Shown piece after piece: positions 1 through 6,563 of a DNA stretch of 12,150 nt. The stretch is from contig VBPP01000041.1 of assembly GCA_005877365.1 (NCBI GenBank), forward strand, positions 1 to 12,150, written 5' to 3'. A program made the position numbers and the translations under genes. Position 1 is the stretch's first letter. The number at the start of each line of letters is the position of its first letter. The notes under the pieces were generated by a model. It did not search any database. It was not told the origin of the DNA and saw only the letters and a program-made list of their open reading frames with translations. The DNA is from Nitrososphaerota archaeon. Its GTDB lineage: Archaea > Thermoproteota > Nitrososphaeria > Nitrososphaerales > Gagatemarchaeaceae.

Positions 1-333
1 CCATGGAACATCGATGCCCTGAAGGACCTCGTAATGAGAGGACCCTTCGAGCATCCCGGGGCCAATTATGTCATCAGGCCGGACGGAGTGAAGATTAGAC
101 TCGACTTCGCCAGCGACAGAAAGGCGCTCGCCGACTCTCTCGTCTCGGGATACATCGTCGAAAGACACCTTATGGACGGCGATGTGGTCCTCTTCAACAG
201 GCAGCCATCTCTTCACAGGATGTCGGTGATGGCGCACTTCGTGAGGGTCCTCCCCTTCCGGACCTTCAGGCTCCACCCCTCCGTCTGCCCGCCCTATAAC
301 GCCGACTTCGACGGTACGGGGGTCCGATCATAG
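1..333 (+). CDS. rpoA: DNA-directed RNA polymerase subunit A, N-terminal fragment (5' end outside window, frame broken at 3' end)
   Basis: This is the middle part of the RNA polymerase largest subunit, the catalytic subunit that binds the active-site magnesium. The frame is open from base 1 and begins PWNIDALKDLV, so the gene starts upstream of the window. Visible family motifs are GPFEHPGANYV, the FNRQPSLHRMSV segment and the catalytic NADFDG, whose normal form is NADFDGD followed by EMN. Here, after NADFDG, the frame reads TGVRS and stops at 331-333. The expected continuation resumes in another frame at 312 as RYGGPIIGG. About 30 codons normally found between the two parts are absent, including the third catalytic Asp. 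The call as RpoA is certain; whether the break is biological or technical is not. Confidence 0.93.
   Translation, partial: PWNIDALKDLVMRGPFEHPGANYVIRPDGVKIRLDFASDRKALADSLVSGYIVERHLMDGDVVLFNRQPSLHRMSVMAHFVRVLPFRTFRLHPSVCPPYNADFDGTGVRS
309..318 (+). other. Deletion junction inside rpoA with CGGT microhomology
   Basis: The codons GAC GGT (end of NADFDG) and CGG TAC (RY of the PRYGGPIIG segment) are superimposed here as GACGGTAC and share CGGT at 312-315. In a typical archaeal RpoA about 30 codons lie between these points. The inferred loss is therefore about 94 bases, which is not a multiple of three and explains the frame change. The exact length depends on the intact relative used. Confidence 0.8.
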
Positions 334-2615
334 GCGGGATCAGGGACTTCATCACGGCGGCCTTCCTGCTCACGAGGGACGAGACGACGCTGTCTCCCGC
401 CGAGTTCTCCAACCTCGCGCTGATCGGCGGCTACGAGGATGACCTCCCCGACCCTGCCAACAAGGGCGCCCACCCCACGTATACGGGGAAGCAGCTCTTC
501 TCCCTCTTCCTCCCGAAGGACCTCAACTACGTCCTCACATCGAAGTGGGCGAAGTCGATGAAGTCGGGAGAGACCAACGACGTCGTTATCAAGAACGGCG
601 AGCTCATCTCCGGGGTCGTCGATAAGGCTGTGATAGGGGCTGAGGAGCCCGATAGCCTCCTCCACCGAATCGCGAAGGACTACGGGAACGAGCAGGCGAG
701 GCAGTTCCTCAACTCCATACTGAAGGTCCTGAAGACCTTCCTCACCAGGCGTGGCTTCACCTACGGCTTCAACGAGCTCGAACTCCCCACAGAGGCGAAG
801 GAGAAGATTCGAGAGACGCTCGATGAGGCATACCATAACGTACTGGAGCTGAACAAGAAGTACAAGGCGGGAACGCTCGAGGGCACCAGAGGTCTCTCTC
901 CGGAGGACACACTCGAGTTCCACACGGTGAACGAGCTCGCCCGCGCGAGGGAGAGGGCAGGGCGGATCGCAGACAAAGCGCTCCCAATCGAGAACTCCGG
1001 TGCGATCATGGCGAGGACGGGAGCGAGAGGCTCCAGCCTGAACGTGGGGCAGATGACGGCCGCCCTGGGACAGCAGTCGGTCCGCGGGAAGAGGATCGAA
1101 AAGGGGCTGAGGGGGAGGTCCCTCAGTCACTTCCCCTGGAACGACCCATCCCCCGAGTCCAAGGGTTTCGTCAAGAGCAACTACAGGGACGGGCTCAACC
1201 CCACCGAGTTCTTCTTCCACGCGATGGGGGGGAGGGAGGGTCTCGTCGACACCGCGGTGAGGACGCAGCAGAGCGGCTACATGCAGCGCCGCCTCGTGAA
1301 CGCGCTGGAGCACCTGAAGGTCGAGTACGACCTCACTGTCCGCGACCCCAACGGCCACATAATTCAGTTCCTCTACGGGGAAGACGGGGTAGACCCGGCG
1401 AAGAGCGACCACGGGCGTCCCATAAACCTAGACAGACTGATCGAGACCGAGGCGCTCGAGAACGCCTCCAGGGTAAAGCTGGGGATGGAGGAGACCGAGA
1501 AGCTCCTCAAGAGGTTCGCTCCCAAACTCAACGATAGGCTTCTGAACGAGCTCAAGCAGAAGCTCGCCGAGAGCAAGCTCACGGAGCAGGGCGCGAAGAA
1601 TGTCCTGGAGAGGGTTGAGGAGGCCCTGGACTACTCTAGAGTCGAGCCGGGCGAGGCTTCCGGTATCGTGGCGGCCCAGTCGATAGGCGAGCCCGGCACC
1701 CAGATGACCCTCAGGACATTCCACTTCGCCGGTGTAAGGGAGAGGGACGTCACGCTAGGCCTGCCGAGGCTGATGGAGCTCGTCGACGCCCGCAAGATCC
1801 CCGCGACGCCTTCGATGGACATCTACCTCGACGAAGAGCACAGGACCTCCAACGAGAAGGCGCTGAAGGTCGCGAAGGAGATTCTCTTCACGAAGGTGGG
1901 GAACGTCGTCGAGTACAGCGAGGTCGACCCCACCGAGGGGATCAAGCTGCACCTGAGCCAGGACACGATGCTGGACCGAGACGCAAAGGCCGAGGAGGTC
2001 GCGAAGGTGATAGAGACAGGGAAGAGGAATGTCCAGATAGACAAGGGAGGAAAGGTAATCAGGGTAAACATGGAGAACGCAGACCTTTCCACACTCTTCA
2101 CGCTGAGAAACAAGGTCCTCAACATGAAGCTGAAGGGAATCCCGGGGATCACACGCGTTACCGTGGTCAAGGAAGGCGACGAGTGGTTCATCCAGACGAC
2201 GGGCTCCAACCTGGGGAAGGTCGTGGCCGTGAATGGAGTCGACCCGAAGAGGGTCATAACGAACAACGTTCACGAAGTCGCTCAGGTCCTCGGCATCGAG
2301 GCCGCGAGGCAGACGCTCATCCGGGAGGTGATGAGCACCCTCGACGAGCAGGGGTTGGAGGTCGACATCCGGCACATCTTCTTGGTGGCCGACCTGATGA
2401 CCGCCAAGGGCTACATCCAGCAGATCGGGAGGCACGGCATCGCCGGAGCCAAGAGCAGCGTCCTAGCGAGGGCGGCCTTCGAGATTACGGTCCCCACGCT
2501 CGCCGAGGCGGCTGTCAAGGGCGAAGCGGAGGAGCTGAAGGGTGTGACCGAAAACGTGATAGTGGGGCTGCCGATTCCCGTCGGGACCGGCATGATCGAC
2601 CTCTACATGAGCTGA
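312..2615 (+). CDS. rpoA: DNA-directed RNA polymerase subunit A, remainder: end of A' fused to complete A''
   Basis: This continues the RNA polymerase largest subunit in the second frame, from RYGGPIIGGIRDF at about 312 to the TGA at 2613-2615. An automatic call would start at the internal ATG at 558, but clear RpoA sequence precedes that ATG. The A' part carries MARTGARGS, GQQSVRG and the FFHAMGGREGLVDTAV bridge-helix region. Without any stop it runs into the A'' part, which has GEASGIVAAQSIGEPGTQM and the trigger-loop TLRTFHFAG, and ends GTGMIDLYMS. In most archaea A' and A'' are separate genes; one continuous gene is typical of Thaumarchaeota and relatives. rpl30e follows after 4 bases, so they are probably co-transcribed. 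The fusion and identity are read directly from the sequence. Confidence 0.95.
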   Translation, partial: RYGGPIIGGIRDFITAAFLLTRDETTLSPAEFSNLALIGGYEDDLPDPANKGAHPTYTGKQLFSLFLPKDLNYVLTSKWAKSMKSGETNDVVIKNGELISGVVDKAVIGAEEPDSLLHRIAKDYGNEQARQFLNSILKVLKTFLTRRGFTYGFNELELPTEAKEKIRETLDEAYHNVLELNKKYKAGTLEGTRGLSPEDTLEFHTVNELARARERAGRIADKALPIENSGAIMARTGARGSSLNVGQMTAALGQQSVRGKRIEKGLRGRSLSHFPWNDPSPESKGFVKSNYRDGLNPTEFFFHAMGGREGLVDTAVRTQQSGYMQRRLVNALEHLKVEYDLTVRDPNGHIIQFLYGEDGVDPAKSDHGRPINLDRLIETEALENASRVKLGMEETEKLLKRFAPKLNDRLLNELKQKLAESKLTEQGAKNVLERVEEALDYSRVEPGEASGIVAAQSIGEPGTQMTLRTFHFAGVRERDVTLGLPRLMELVDARKIPATPSMDIYLDEEHRTSNEKALKVAKEILFTKVGNVVEYSEVDPTEGIKLHLSQDTMLDRDAKAEEVAKVIETGKRNVQIDKGGKVIRVNMENADLSTLFTLRNKVLNMKLKGIPGITRVTVVKEGDEWFIQTTGSNLGKVVAVNGVDPKRVITNNVHEVAQVLGIEAARQTLIREVMSTLDEQGLEVDIRHIFLVADLMTAKGYIQQIGRHGIAGAKSSVLARAAFEITVPTLAEAAVKGEAEELKGVTENVIVGLPIPVGTGMIDLYMS

Positions 2616-2619
2616 TCGG

Positions 2620-2895
2620 ATGCCCGAAGCATCTCAGCTGGCGAAGATACTCAAGGACTCGATGAAGGGTGGGAAATACCTCCTTGGCGCCAAGGAGGTG
2701 GTATCCGGGATGAAAGGCTCGCGGGTGATACTATGTACCAAGTCGCTCCCCCCGCGCCTGGGAGCTAGGGTCAGAAGCGAGGCACAGAGGCAGGAGGTAC
2801 CGGTCGTCGACCTCAAGGCGACCTCCTCTGAGCTTGCGAGGATGTTGGGGAGACCATTCAGGGTCTCTGTCATCGCCCTGAGTTCCAGAACATGA
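2620..2895 (+). CDS. rpl30e: 50S ribosomal protein L30e
   Basis: A 91-residue protein of the L7Ae/L30e/S12e kink-turn RNA-binding family, acting in the large ribosomal subunit. The sequence shows SQLAKILKDSMKGGKYLLGAKE near the N terminus (the GK..LG..E helix typical of L30e). A central strand, SRVILCTKSLPP, and a C-terminal ARMLGRPFRVSVIAL segment follow. Its place between rpoA and nusA is the standard archaeal position for this gene. It starts at ATG 2620, four bases after the rpoA stop, and its TGA overlaps the ATG of nusA. No distinct Shine-Dalgarno motif precedes it, which suggests coupled translation. At 91 residues it is slightly short for the family but complete. Confidence 0.93.
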   Translation: MPEASQLAKILKDSMKGGKYLLGAKEVVSGMKGSRVILCTKSLPPRLGARVRSEAQRQEVPVVDLKATSSELARMLGRPFRVSVIALSSRT

Positions 2896-3278
2896 GCGGG
2901 GCGACGGCGAAAGACTGCATAATCGACGAGAAGCAGGGCCGGCTCATCTTCGTCGTAGGCAGGGGGCAGATGGGCCTCGCGATAGGCAAGAAGGGTGCCT
3001 CGGTCAAGAACATCGAGAGGGCCGTCAGGAAGCCCGTCGAGGTGGTCGAGTGGTCTGATGACCTCGCGGAGATGATAAAGAACTCTCTCGACCCTCGCTA
3101 TGTCCAGGAGGTAAAGGTGGAGGAGAGGCTGGACGGGACGAAGGGCGTGGTCGTCGTCGTCGAGCAGAAGCACAAGGGTGCCGTGCTGGGGAGGGGAGGG
3201 AGGAACGCTGAAAAGGTTAGGCTTCTCGCGAGGCGCTACTTTGAAATCACAAACGTCCAGATCACGACCCCCCTCTGA
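2892..3278 (+). CDS. nusA: NusA-like KH-domain transcription elongation/termination factor
   Basis: A 128-residue archaeal NusA-type protein made of two KH RNA-binding domains and lacking the N-terminal polymerase-binding and S1 domains of bacterial NusA, as usual in archaea. KH GxxG loops are visible as GKKG at residues 32-35 and GRGG at 100-103. The start ATG overlaps the rpl30e stop in the four bases ATGA (2892-2895), a sign of translational coupling. It lies in the conserved order rpoA - rpl30e - nusA - rps12. Its role is probably RNA binding linked to transcription; the exact function of archaeal NusA is less settled than in bacteria. The identity is clear from motif pair, size and context. 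Confidence 0.93.
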   Translation: MSGATAKDCIIDEKQGRLIFVVGRGQMGLAIGKKGASVKNIERAVRKPVEVVEWSDDLAEMIKNSLDPRYVQEVKVEERLDGTKGVVVVVEQKHKGAVLGRGGRNAEKVRLLARRYFEITNVQITTPL

Positions 3279-3281
3279 AAA

Positions 3282-3289
3282 TTTTTATA
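3282..3289 (+). promoter_or_regulatory. TATA box for rps12
   Basis: TTTTTATA is centred about 29 bases before the ATG at 3315. Transcription would start at roughly 3311-3314, giving an almost leaderless mRNA. The same T-run just after the nusA stop could also help release the upstream transcript. This is inferred from spacing and composition. Confidence 0.6.
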
Positions 3290-3314
3290 GAGACCGAAGA
3301 GGTCGCCCGTAAAG

Positions 3315-3752
3315 ATGTCAGGCTCCCCTAGAGGCGAATTCGCGGCGCGGCAGATAAAGCTGAAGAGGCAGCGCCTTCGCTGGGGAGACAAGTACTACAA
3401 GAGAAGGATGCTCGGCCTCGACATCAAGGCCGACCCACTCGAGGGTTCGCCGCAGGCGCGCGGGATAGTCCTTGAGAAGGTGGGGGTCGAGTCGAAGCAG
3501 CCGAACTCAGCGATCCGAAAATGTTGCAGGGTCCAGATAGTCAAGAACGGAAAGCAGGTGACAGCCTTCCTCCCGGGGGACGGTGCGCTCAACTTCGTCG
3601 ATGAGCACGATGAGGTCGTGCTGGAGGGGATAGGCGGCTCAATGGGGCGCGCGATGGGCGACATCCCCGGGGTGAGGTGGAAGGTCTTCAAGGTCAACGG
3701 GGTCTCGCTCAACGAGCTCGTCTACGGAAGGAAGGAGAAGCCTAGGCGGTAA
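3315..3752 (+). CDS. rps12: 30S ribosomal protein S12 (uS12), archaeal type
   Basis: A 145-residue small-subunit protein that sits at the decoding centre and helps monitor codon-anticodon pairing. Diagnostic segments are GSPQARGIVLEKVGVE, KQPNSAIRKC (residues 61-70), PGDG at 87-90, and GRAMGDIPGVRWKV near 111-124. Length and motif order match archaeal and eukaryotic uS12 rather than the bacterial form. The ATG at 3315 fits the TATA box at 3282, so this gene probably heads its own transcription unit with rps7, which begins 2 bases after the TAA. Nothing in the protein looks damaged. Confidence 0.97.
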   Translation: MSGSPRGEFAARQIKLKRQRLRWGDKYYKRRMLGLDIKADPLEGSPQARGIVLEKVGVESKQPNSAIRKCCRVQIVKNGKQVTAFLPGDGALNFVDEHDEVVLEGIGGSMGRAMGDIPGVRWKVFKVNGVSLNELVYGRKEKPRR

Positions 3753-3754
3753 CC

Positions 3755-4366
3755 TTGAGCAGGACGACGCTCGAGTACCCCAATCTCTTGCTCTGGGGGA
3801 GGTGGGACCTCTCCGGCGTCAAGGTGCAGGACCCAGGCCTCCAGGGCGTGATAAGCCTGAGACCTGTTCTTGTGCCGACGTCGGGGGGCCGCCACGAGCA
3901 CAAGAAATTCGCGAAGGCGAGGGTCAACATCGTCGAGAGGCTCATCAACCAGATGATGCACTTCGGCAAGCGCTACGCGAAGAACACCGGAAGGATGGGA
4001 GGGAAGAAGGCCCACGCGATGAACATCGTCAGAACCGCATTCGAGATCATCCAGCTCAGGACGGGTCAGAACCCGGTGCAACAGCTTGTGTACGCGATAG
4101 AGAAGTCCGCCCCGAACGAGGATACCACACGGATGAGCTACGGAGGCGTCGTCTACCACCTCTCTGTAGACATCTCTCCGATCAGGAGGGTCGACCTAGC
4201 TCTTCGTTTCATCTCGGAGGGCGTTCGGGAGATCGCCTTCACATCTCCCAAGAGCATCGAGGAGATTCTCGCCGACGAGATAAGGCTCGCCGCATCGGGC
4301 GACTCGAATAGTTACTCGGTCAAGAAAAAGAACGAGCAAGAGCGCGTCGCTATGGCGTCTAGGTAG
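3755..4366 (+). CDS. rps7: 30S ribosomal protein S7 (uS7), archaeal type
   Basis: A 203-residue protein that nucleates assembly of the 30S head by binding 16S rRNA. Segments typical of archaeal uS7 include KKFAKARVNIVERLINQMM, GKKAHAMNIVRTAFEII, a Q-rich NPVQQLVYAIE stretch, APNEDTTRMSYGG, and LALRFISEGVREIAF towards the end. The start is TTG at 3755, two bases after the rps12 stop; the first ATG in frame lies far inside conserved sequence, so TTG is preferred. The last bases overlap the convergent hydrolase gene by 8 bp. In many archaea EF-2 and EF-1alpha follow directly; here an unrelated reverse-strand gene does. Confidence 0.96.
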   Translation: MSRTTLEYPNLLLWGRWDLSGVKVQDPGLQGVISLRPVLVPTSGGRHEHKKFAKARVNIVERLINQMMHFGKRYAKNTGRMGGKKAHAMNIVRTAFEIIQLRTGQNPVQQLVYAIEKSAPNEDTTRMSYGGVVYHLSVDISPIRRVDLALRFISEGVREIAFTSPKSIEEILADEIRLAASGDSNSYSVKKKNEQERVAMASR

Positions 4367-5084
4367 AGGTTATCCCTCCCGCCCGCTCGTCGTCCTTCTT
4401 CTTCAGTGCCATCCCTCTGAGTTCATTCTCCATCTCGGGTGGTTCCATAATCACCCCTTCGGGGTCGCGAATGAACCTCATGATCAGGCCAAGAATCTCC
4501 TCGCTCCTGAACCTCTCCAGCTTGTGAGAGATGGTGAAACCGAACCTTGGGTCCTTCGCGACCGGCGGCAGTGTCTCGAGTCGCGAGGTCGCTATCGCGT
4601 CGCGGAGCGAGTAACCCGCCTTCAGTTGTGTAACGAGGTCATCCTCAGCCCAGATTATCAGGGTGGGCCTGCCCATCTTCCTCAGCCTAGGGAGCTGGTC
4701 CTTATCGTAGGTGCTCGCGATTAGGACGAGTGAGTTAACCGTCGCGGGCCACTCCAGCGCGTACTCGAGGGCGATTTGCCCGCCCCAGCTTGAGCCAACG
4801 ATTGAAACCTTCCCGAGGGTGAGCCTTTCCATCAATTCGTGAAGGACTAGAGCCTGCTTTCGATGGTCGGGGGTTTCAATCGGTTTCGAAGACCCTCCGT
4901 ACCCGAGGAGGTCTGGCATGATCAGATGGTTTCCCTCCGAGAGCTGAAGCAGAGGCTCCCAGACCCTCCAGTTCTCCCTGTGGTCGCTCCCGTGCAGCAT
5001 GACGAGACTCTCCCCCTTCCCGGCTTCCGCGTACCTCAGGGTGTACTCGCCGACGCCGACCTTCTTTTCAACGGGGGTAATCAT
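4359..5084 (-). CDS. Alpha/beta-hydrolase fold protein, short cap-less form
   Basis: A 241-residue alpha/beta hydrolase, probably a cytosolic esterase-like enzyme of unknown substrate; no signal peptide is seen. The oxyanion-hole HG is at residues 31-32 in VMLHGSD. The nucleophile elbow VGSSWGG places Ser99 as catalytic. The acid is D148 or D149 in IIWAEDD. His187 in ISHKLERF is the likely catalytic His. Between the strand LVLIAS (119-124) and the strand TLIIWAEDD only some 15 residues occur, whereas most relatives carry a larger cap domain there, so the active site may be open. The 3' end overlaps rps7 tail to tail by 8 bp. The start ATG lies in a 117-base divergent spacer. Substrate cannot be predicted. 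Confidence 0.88.
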   Translation of the reverse strand: MITPVEKKVGVGEYTLRYAEAGKGESLVMLHGSDHRENWRVWEPLLQLSEGNHLIMPDLLGYGGSSKPIETPDHRKQALVLHELMERLTLGKVSIVGSSWGGQIALEYALEWPATVNSLVLIASTYDKDQLPRLRKMGRPTLIIWAEDDLVTQLKAGYSLRDAIATSRLETLPPVAKDPRFGFTISHKLERFRSEEILGLIMRFIRDPEGVIMEPPEMENELRGMALKKKDDERAGGITST

Positions 5085-5201
5085 ACTGCCGTCTTCTCCC
5101 CTTCTCGCGCACCCATTTCAAACGTTTCGAATACACGCGTAGACGAGCAATCCATAACCCTAATTAACGGAAGGGCAACAACGAAGAATCGGCAGAACTC
5201 A
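5085..5201. promoter_or_regulatory. Divergent spacer between hydrolase (-) and small membrane-protein gene (+)
   Basis: Promoter-like AT-rich stretches occur for both directions. On the minus strand, GTTTGAAAT (5115-5123) is about 30-35 bases before the hydrolase ATG and overlaps the palindrome AAACGTTT. On the plus strand, CTAATTAA (about 5160-5167) is some 35-40 bases before the ATG at 5202. Both are weak matches judged by spacing only. Confidence 0.35.
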
Positions 5202-5375
5202 ATGAGTCAAGATCCGGCTGCAATCTTCGGAGCCCTGCTCCAAGTCTGCATCAATGAAGAGGCTGCTGATGATAGCCGCCGCCCGGCGAAGGTAGAGATC
5301 GCCTTCTTCTCCCTCGGAGTCTTGAGCAGCACCTTCACCGCCTATGTTCTGTTCCACCTCGGCCTAGTCGTCTAA
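5202..5375 (+). CDS. Small single-pass membrane protein, function unknown
   Basis: A 57-residue reading frame from ATG 5202 to TAA 5373. The N-terminal half is soluble and acidic (MSQDPAAIFG..., with EEAADD). The C-terminal part, VEIAFFSLGVLSSTFTAYVLFHLGLVV, is long and hydrophobic enough for one membrane helix. A longer frame runs back into the hydrolase gene on the other strand but is not credible as coding there; the ATG at 5202 fits the AT-rich promoter-like stretch near 5160. I recognise no family. It could be a real small protein or a chance frame; the clear membrane segment at a sensible position favours a real gene. Confidence 0.5.
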   Translation: MSQDPAAIFGALLQVCINEEAADDSRRPAKVEIAFFSLGVLSSTFTAYVLFHLGLVV

Positions 5376-5451
5376 AGAATTCAACTGATGTGTAAACGAT
5401 AACTCTCTCGGTTGCATTTACCACCCAAAGGACTCTCAGAGTAAGATCAAC

Positions 5452-5658
5452 ATGGGAAGAAAGGCAGTGCTCACCGGATTCTGGCTCATGGGGTACGCTC
5501 TCGGCTTCTTCGCCTGGGTAGTGAGGAAGCCAATACTCGACTTCGTGATGACACTCGGCTTCAGCGAGGAACTGGCCGGGGCGCTAATCACGGGGTTCGC
5601 TGGGTCGGTCGTGATGCTCGTGGGCGTCATCCTCTGGAGCTATCTGGCGCAGAACTAG
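5452..5658 (+). CDS. Small two-helix membrane protein, function unknown
   Basis: A 68-residue protein starting at ATG 5452. Two hydrophobic segments, about residues 5-23 (AVLTGFWLMGYALGFFAWV) and 43-64 (GALITGFAGSVVMLVGVILW), are joined by a loop with VRKPILDFVMTLGFSEEL. A possible TATA element GCATTTA lies at 5414-5420, about 34 bases before the start, implying a very short leader. It follows another small membrane-protein gene by 76 bases and runs towards the reverse-strand secreted protein. No family is recognised. Composition and the regular two-helix hairpin shape make it more likely real than not. Confidence 0.6.
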   Translation: MGRKAVLTGFWLMGYALGFFAWVVRKPILDFVMTLGFSEELAGALITGFAGSVVMLVGVILWSYLAQN

Positions 5659-5716
5659 AAGCCGATTCGCAACAAGGACCTGCGACTCGTCGGGATCATC
5701 ACGGAAATCGGCTTTC

Positions 5717-6253
5717 CTAATCGTCGCTGCTGCCACGCCAGATCTGCCCGGCGTATGTTCCCATCGTCAGGCCCAGCAGTGGGTCGTAAACTATCCCCTG
5801 CAGCGCGATGTTCCCCTGCAGCTTGGCGAGCTGGTCCGTGCCGCCCACTATTGTCGCTGTGGAGCTGAGCAGAACGAACTTGGTTATTGTCCCCTGCTCG
5901 TAGAAGTAGAGAGTTCCCGACTTGCCCCCCACCGTGCACGTACAGACGTCGAGTGCTTGGTACACCGCGTCACCAGTGGGATCCACCGTGAGATGAACGT
6001 ACGCGACGTACTGTCCGGAGAACGTTCCCTTAATGATCCCAGCGTTGGTCTGGTCAAATATCACGTTTGACCCACTAAGAGTGACACTGCTGTAGAGGAC
6101 TTCGGTGTCCTTGAAAGAACCACTCGCCGAAAAGGTCTTGGCCGCGAAGGCCGGGACGGTCGATGTCGCGAGAATGACAAGTAGGACCAGGGGAAGAGTT
6201 GCCTTCAGAGTTCGATTTCGTGTGCGTGAGGAAGATGGCTGAGTTTTCAACAA
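5717..6253 (-). CDS. Secreted DUF3224-like protein (small beta-barrel type)
   Basis: A 178-residue exported protein. The N terminus has basic residues (RTRNRTLK) followed by the hydrophobic TLPLVLLVILATSTVPAFA, with a probable signal-peptidase site after AFA at about residue 37. The mature part is rich in beta-strand and Gly/Thr/Ser. GTFSGQYVAYVHLTV, GKSGTLYFYEQGTI and GGTDQLAKLQGNIALQG recall the DUF3224 family, small beta-barrels with an allene-oxide-cyclase-like look; this is recognition by eye. A CTC pair of cysteines occurs in DVCTCTV. The start is TTG at 6253 (a second TTG at 6250 is possible), matching a TATA box at 6274-6283 with no leader. It is transcribed divergently from cdvA. Its biochemical role is unknown. 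Confidence 0.75.
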   Translation of the reverse strand: MLKTQPSSSRTRNRTLKATLPLVLLVILATSTVPAFAAKTFSASGSFKDTEVLYSSVTLSGSNVIFDQTNAGIIKGTFSGQYVAYVHLTVDPTGDAVYQALDVCTCTVGGKSGTLYFYEQGTITKFVLLSSTATIVGGTDQLAKLQGNIALQGIVYDPLLGLTMGTYAGQIWRGSSDD

Positions 6254-6273
6254 AAATCTTGATGTTGCTCCAG

Positions 6274-6283
6274 TCTATATAGA
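6274..6283 (-). promoter_or_regulatory. TATA box for the DUF3224-like gene
   Basis: TCTATATAGA is centred about 26 bases before the TTG at 6253 on the minus strand, so transcription would begin at the start codon itself (a leaderless mRNA). The element is palindromic and could in principle also serve the plus strand. Confidence 0.65.
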
Positions 6284-6532
6284 GGATATGGTTCTGGGAT
6301 ATAGACCTGAAATCTGTGTTTTGTCGGTCTCGTTTGACGCTCGAAAGAGCGGGCCAAGGGCCACAATATGGATTTTCAACTAAACCTCCCTCTTTCGCGG
6401 TCGAACTTCACACACCGAGTCCCGGTTGTCAAAGTTGTGCACGCCGATTCTTCTCGACGTCGACCGCACACTAGAGCAACCACCCGGTTGTAAGATAATT
6501 AACGACTTGGAGAACCGTTTTTCACCCTCCGC

Positions 6533-6540
6533 GCTAAATC
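6533..6540 (+). promoter_or_regulatory. Probable TATA box for cdvA
   Basis: GCTAAATC is centred about 27 bases before the ATG at 6564. That places transcription start at the ATG and gives a leaderless mRNA. It supports choosing 6564 as the start of cdvA. Match and spacing were judged by eye. Confidence 0.45.
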
Positions 6541-6554
6541 GAGGGGTACCCCTC
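6541..6554. promoter_or_regulatory. Perfect 14-bp palindrome between TATA box and start of cdvA; candidate operator
   Basis: GAGGGGTACCCCTC equals its own reverse complement over all 14 bases. It sits immediately downstream of the candidate TATA box and ends 9 bases before the cdvA ATG. A dimeric repressor bound there would block assembly of the transcription machinery. No regulator can be assigned from the sequence. Confidence 0.5.
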
Positions 6555-6563
6555 TTCAGTCTC

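Larger units (their letters stand above)
6254..6563. other. 310-base divergent intergenic region between the DUF3224-like gene and cdvA
   Basis: No credible gene lies here; the cdvA frame stays open back to 6426 but that part has no family character. The region holds the minus-strand TATA box near 6278. It also holds a perfect 5-bp stem closed by a GAAA tetraloop, CGCTCGAAAGAGCG, at 6338-6351, and next to it GGCC repeated at 6352-6355 and 6359-6362. The cdvA promoter and its palindrome lie at the right end. Confidence 0.6.

Noticed and set aside
300..345. Intein or intron insertion at the NADFDGD motif, a known intein site in RNA polymerase genes
   Set aside because: Sequence is missing here rather than inserted, and no splicing motifs or endonuclease domain are present.
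294..1412. Long open frame of 372 codons on the minus strand across rpoA
   Set aside because: It is antisense to clear RpoA sequence, rich in Leu/Val/Glu/Arg as expected from the complement of a GC-rich gene, and has no recognisable motif.
1755..2435. 226-codon open frame on the minus strand
   Set aside because: It lies opposite the A'' part of rpoA, with composition typical of an antisense shadow.
6426..6563. N-terminal extension of cdvA from TTG 6426
   Set aside because: The extra 46 residues show no family character, and both a TATA-like element and the palindrome fall inside this stretch; ATG 6564 fits better.
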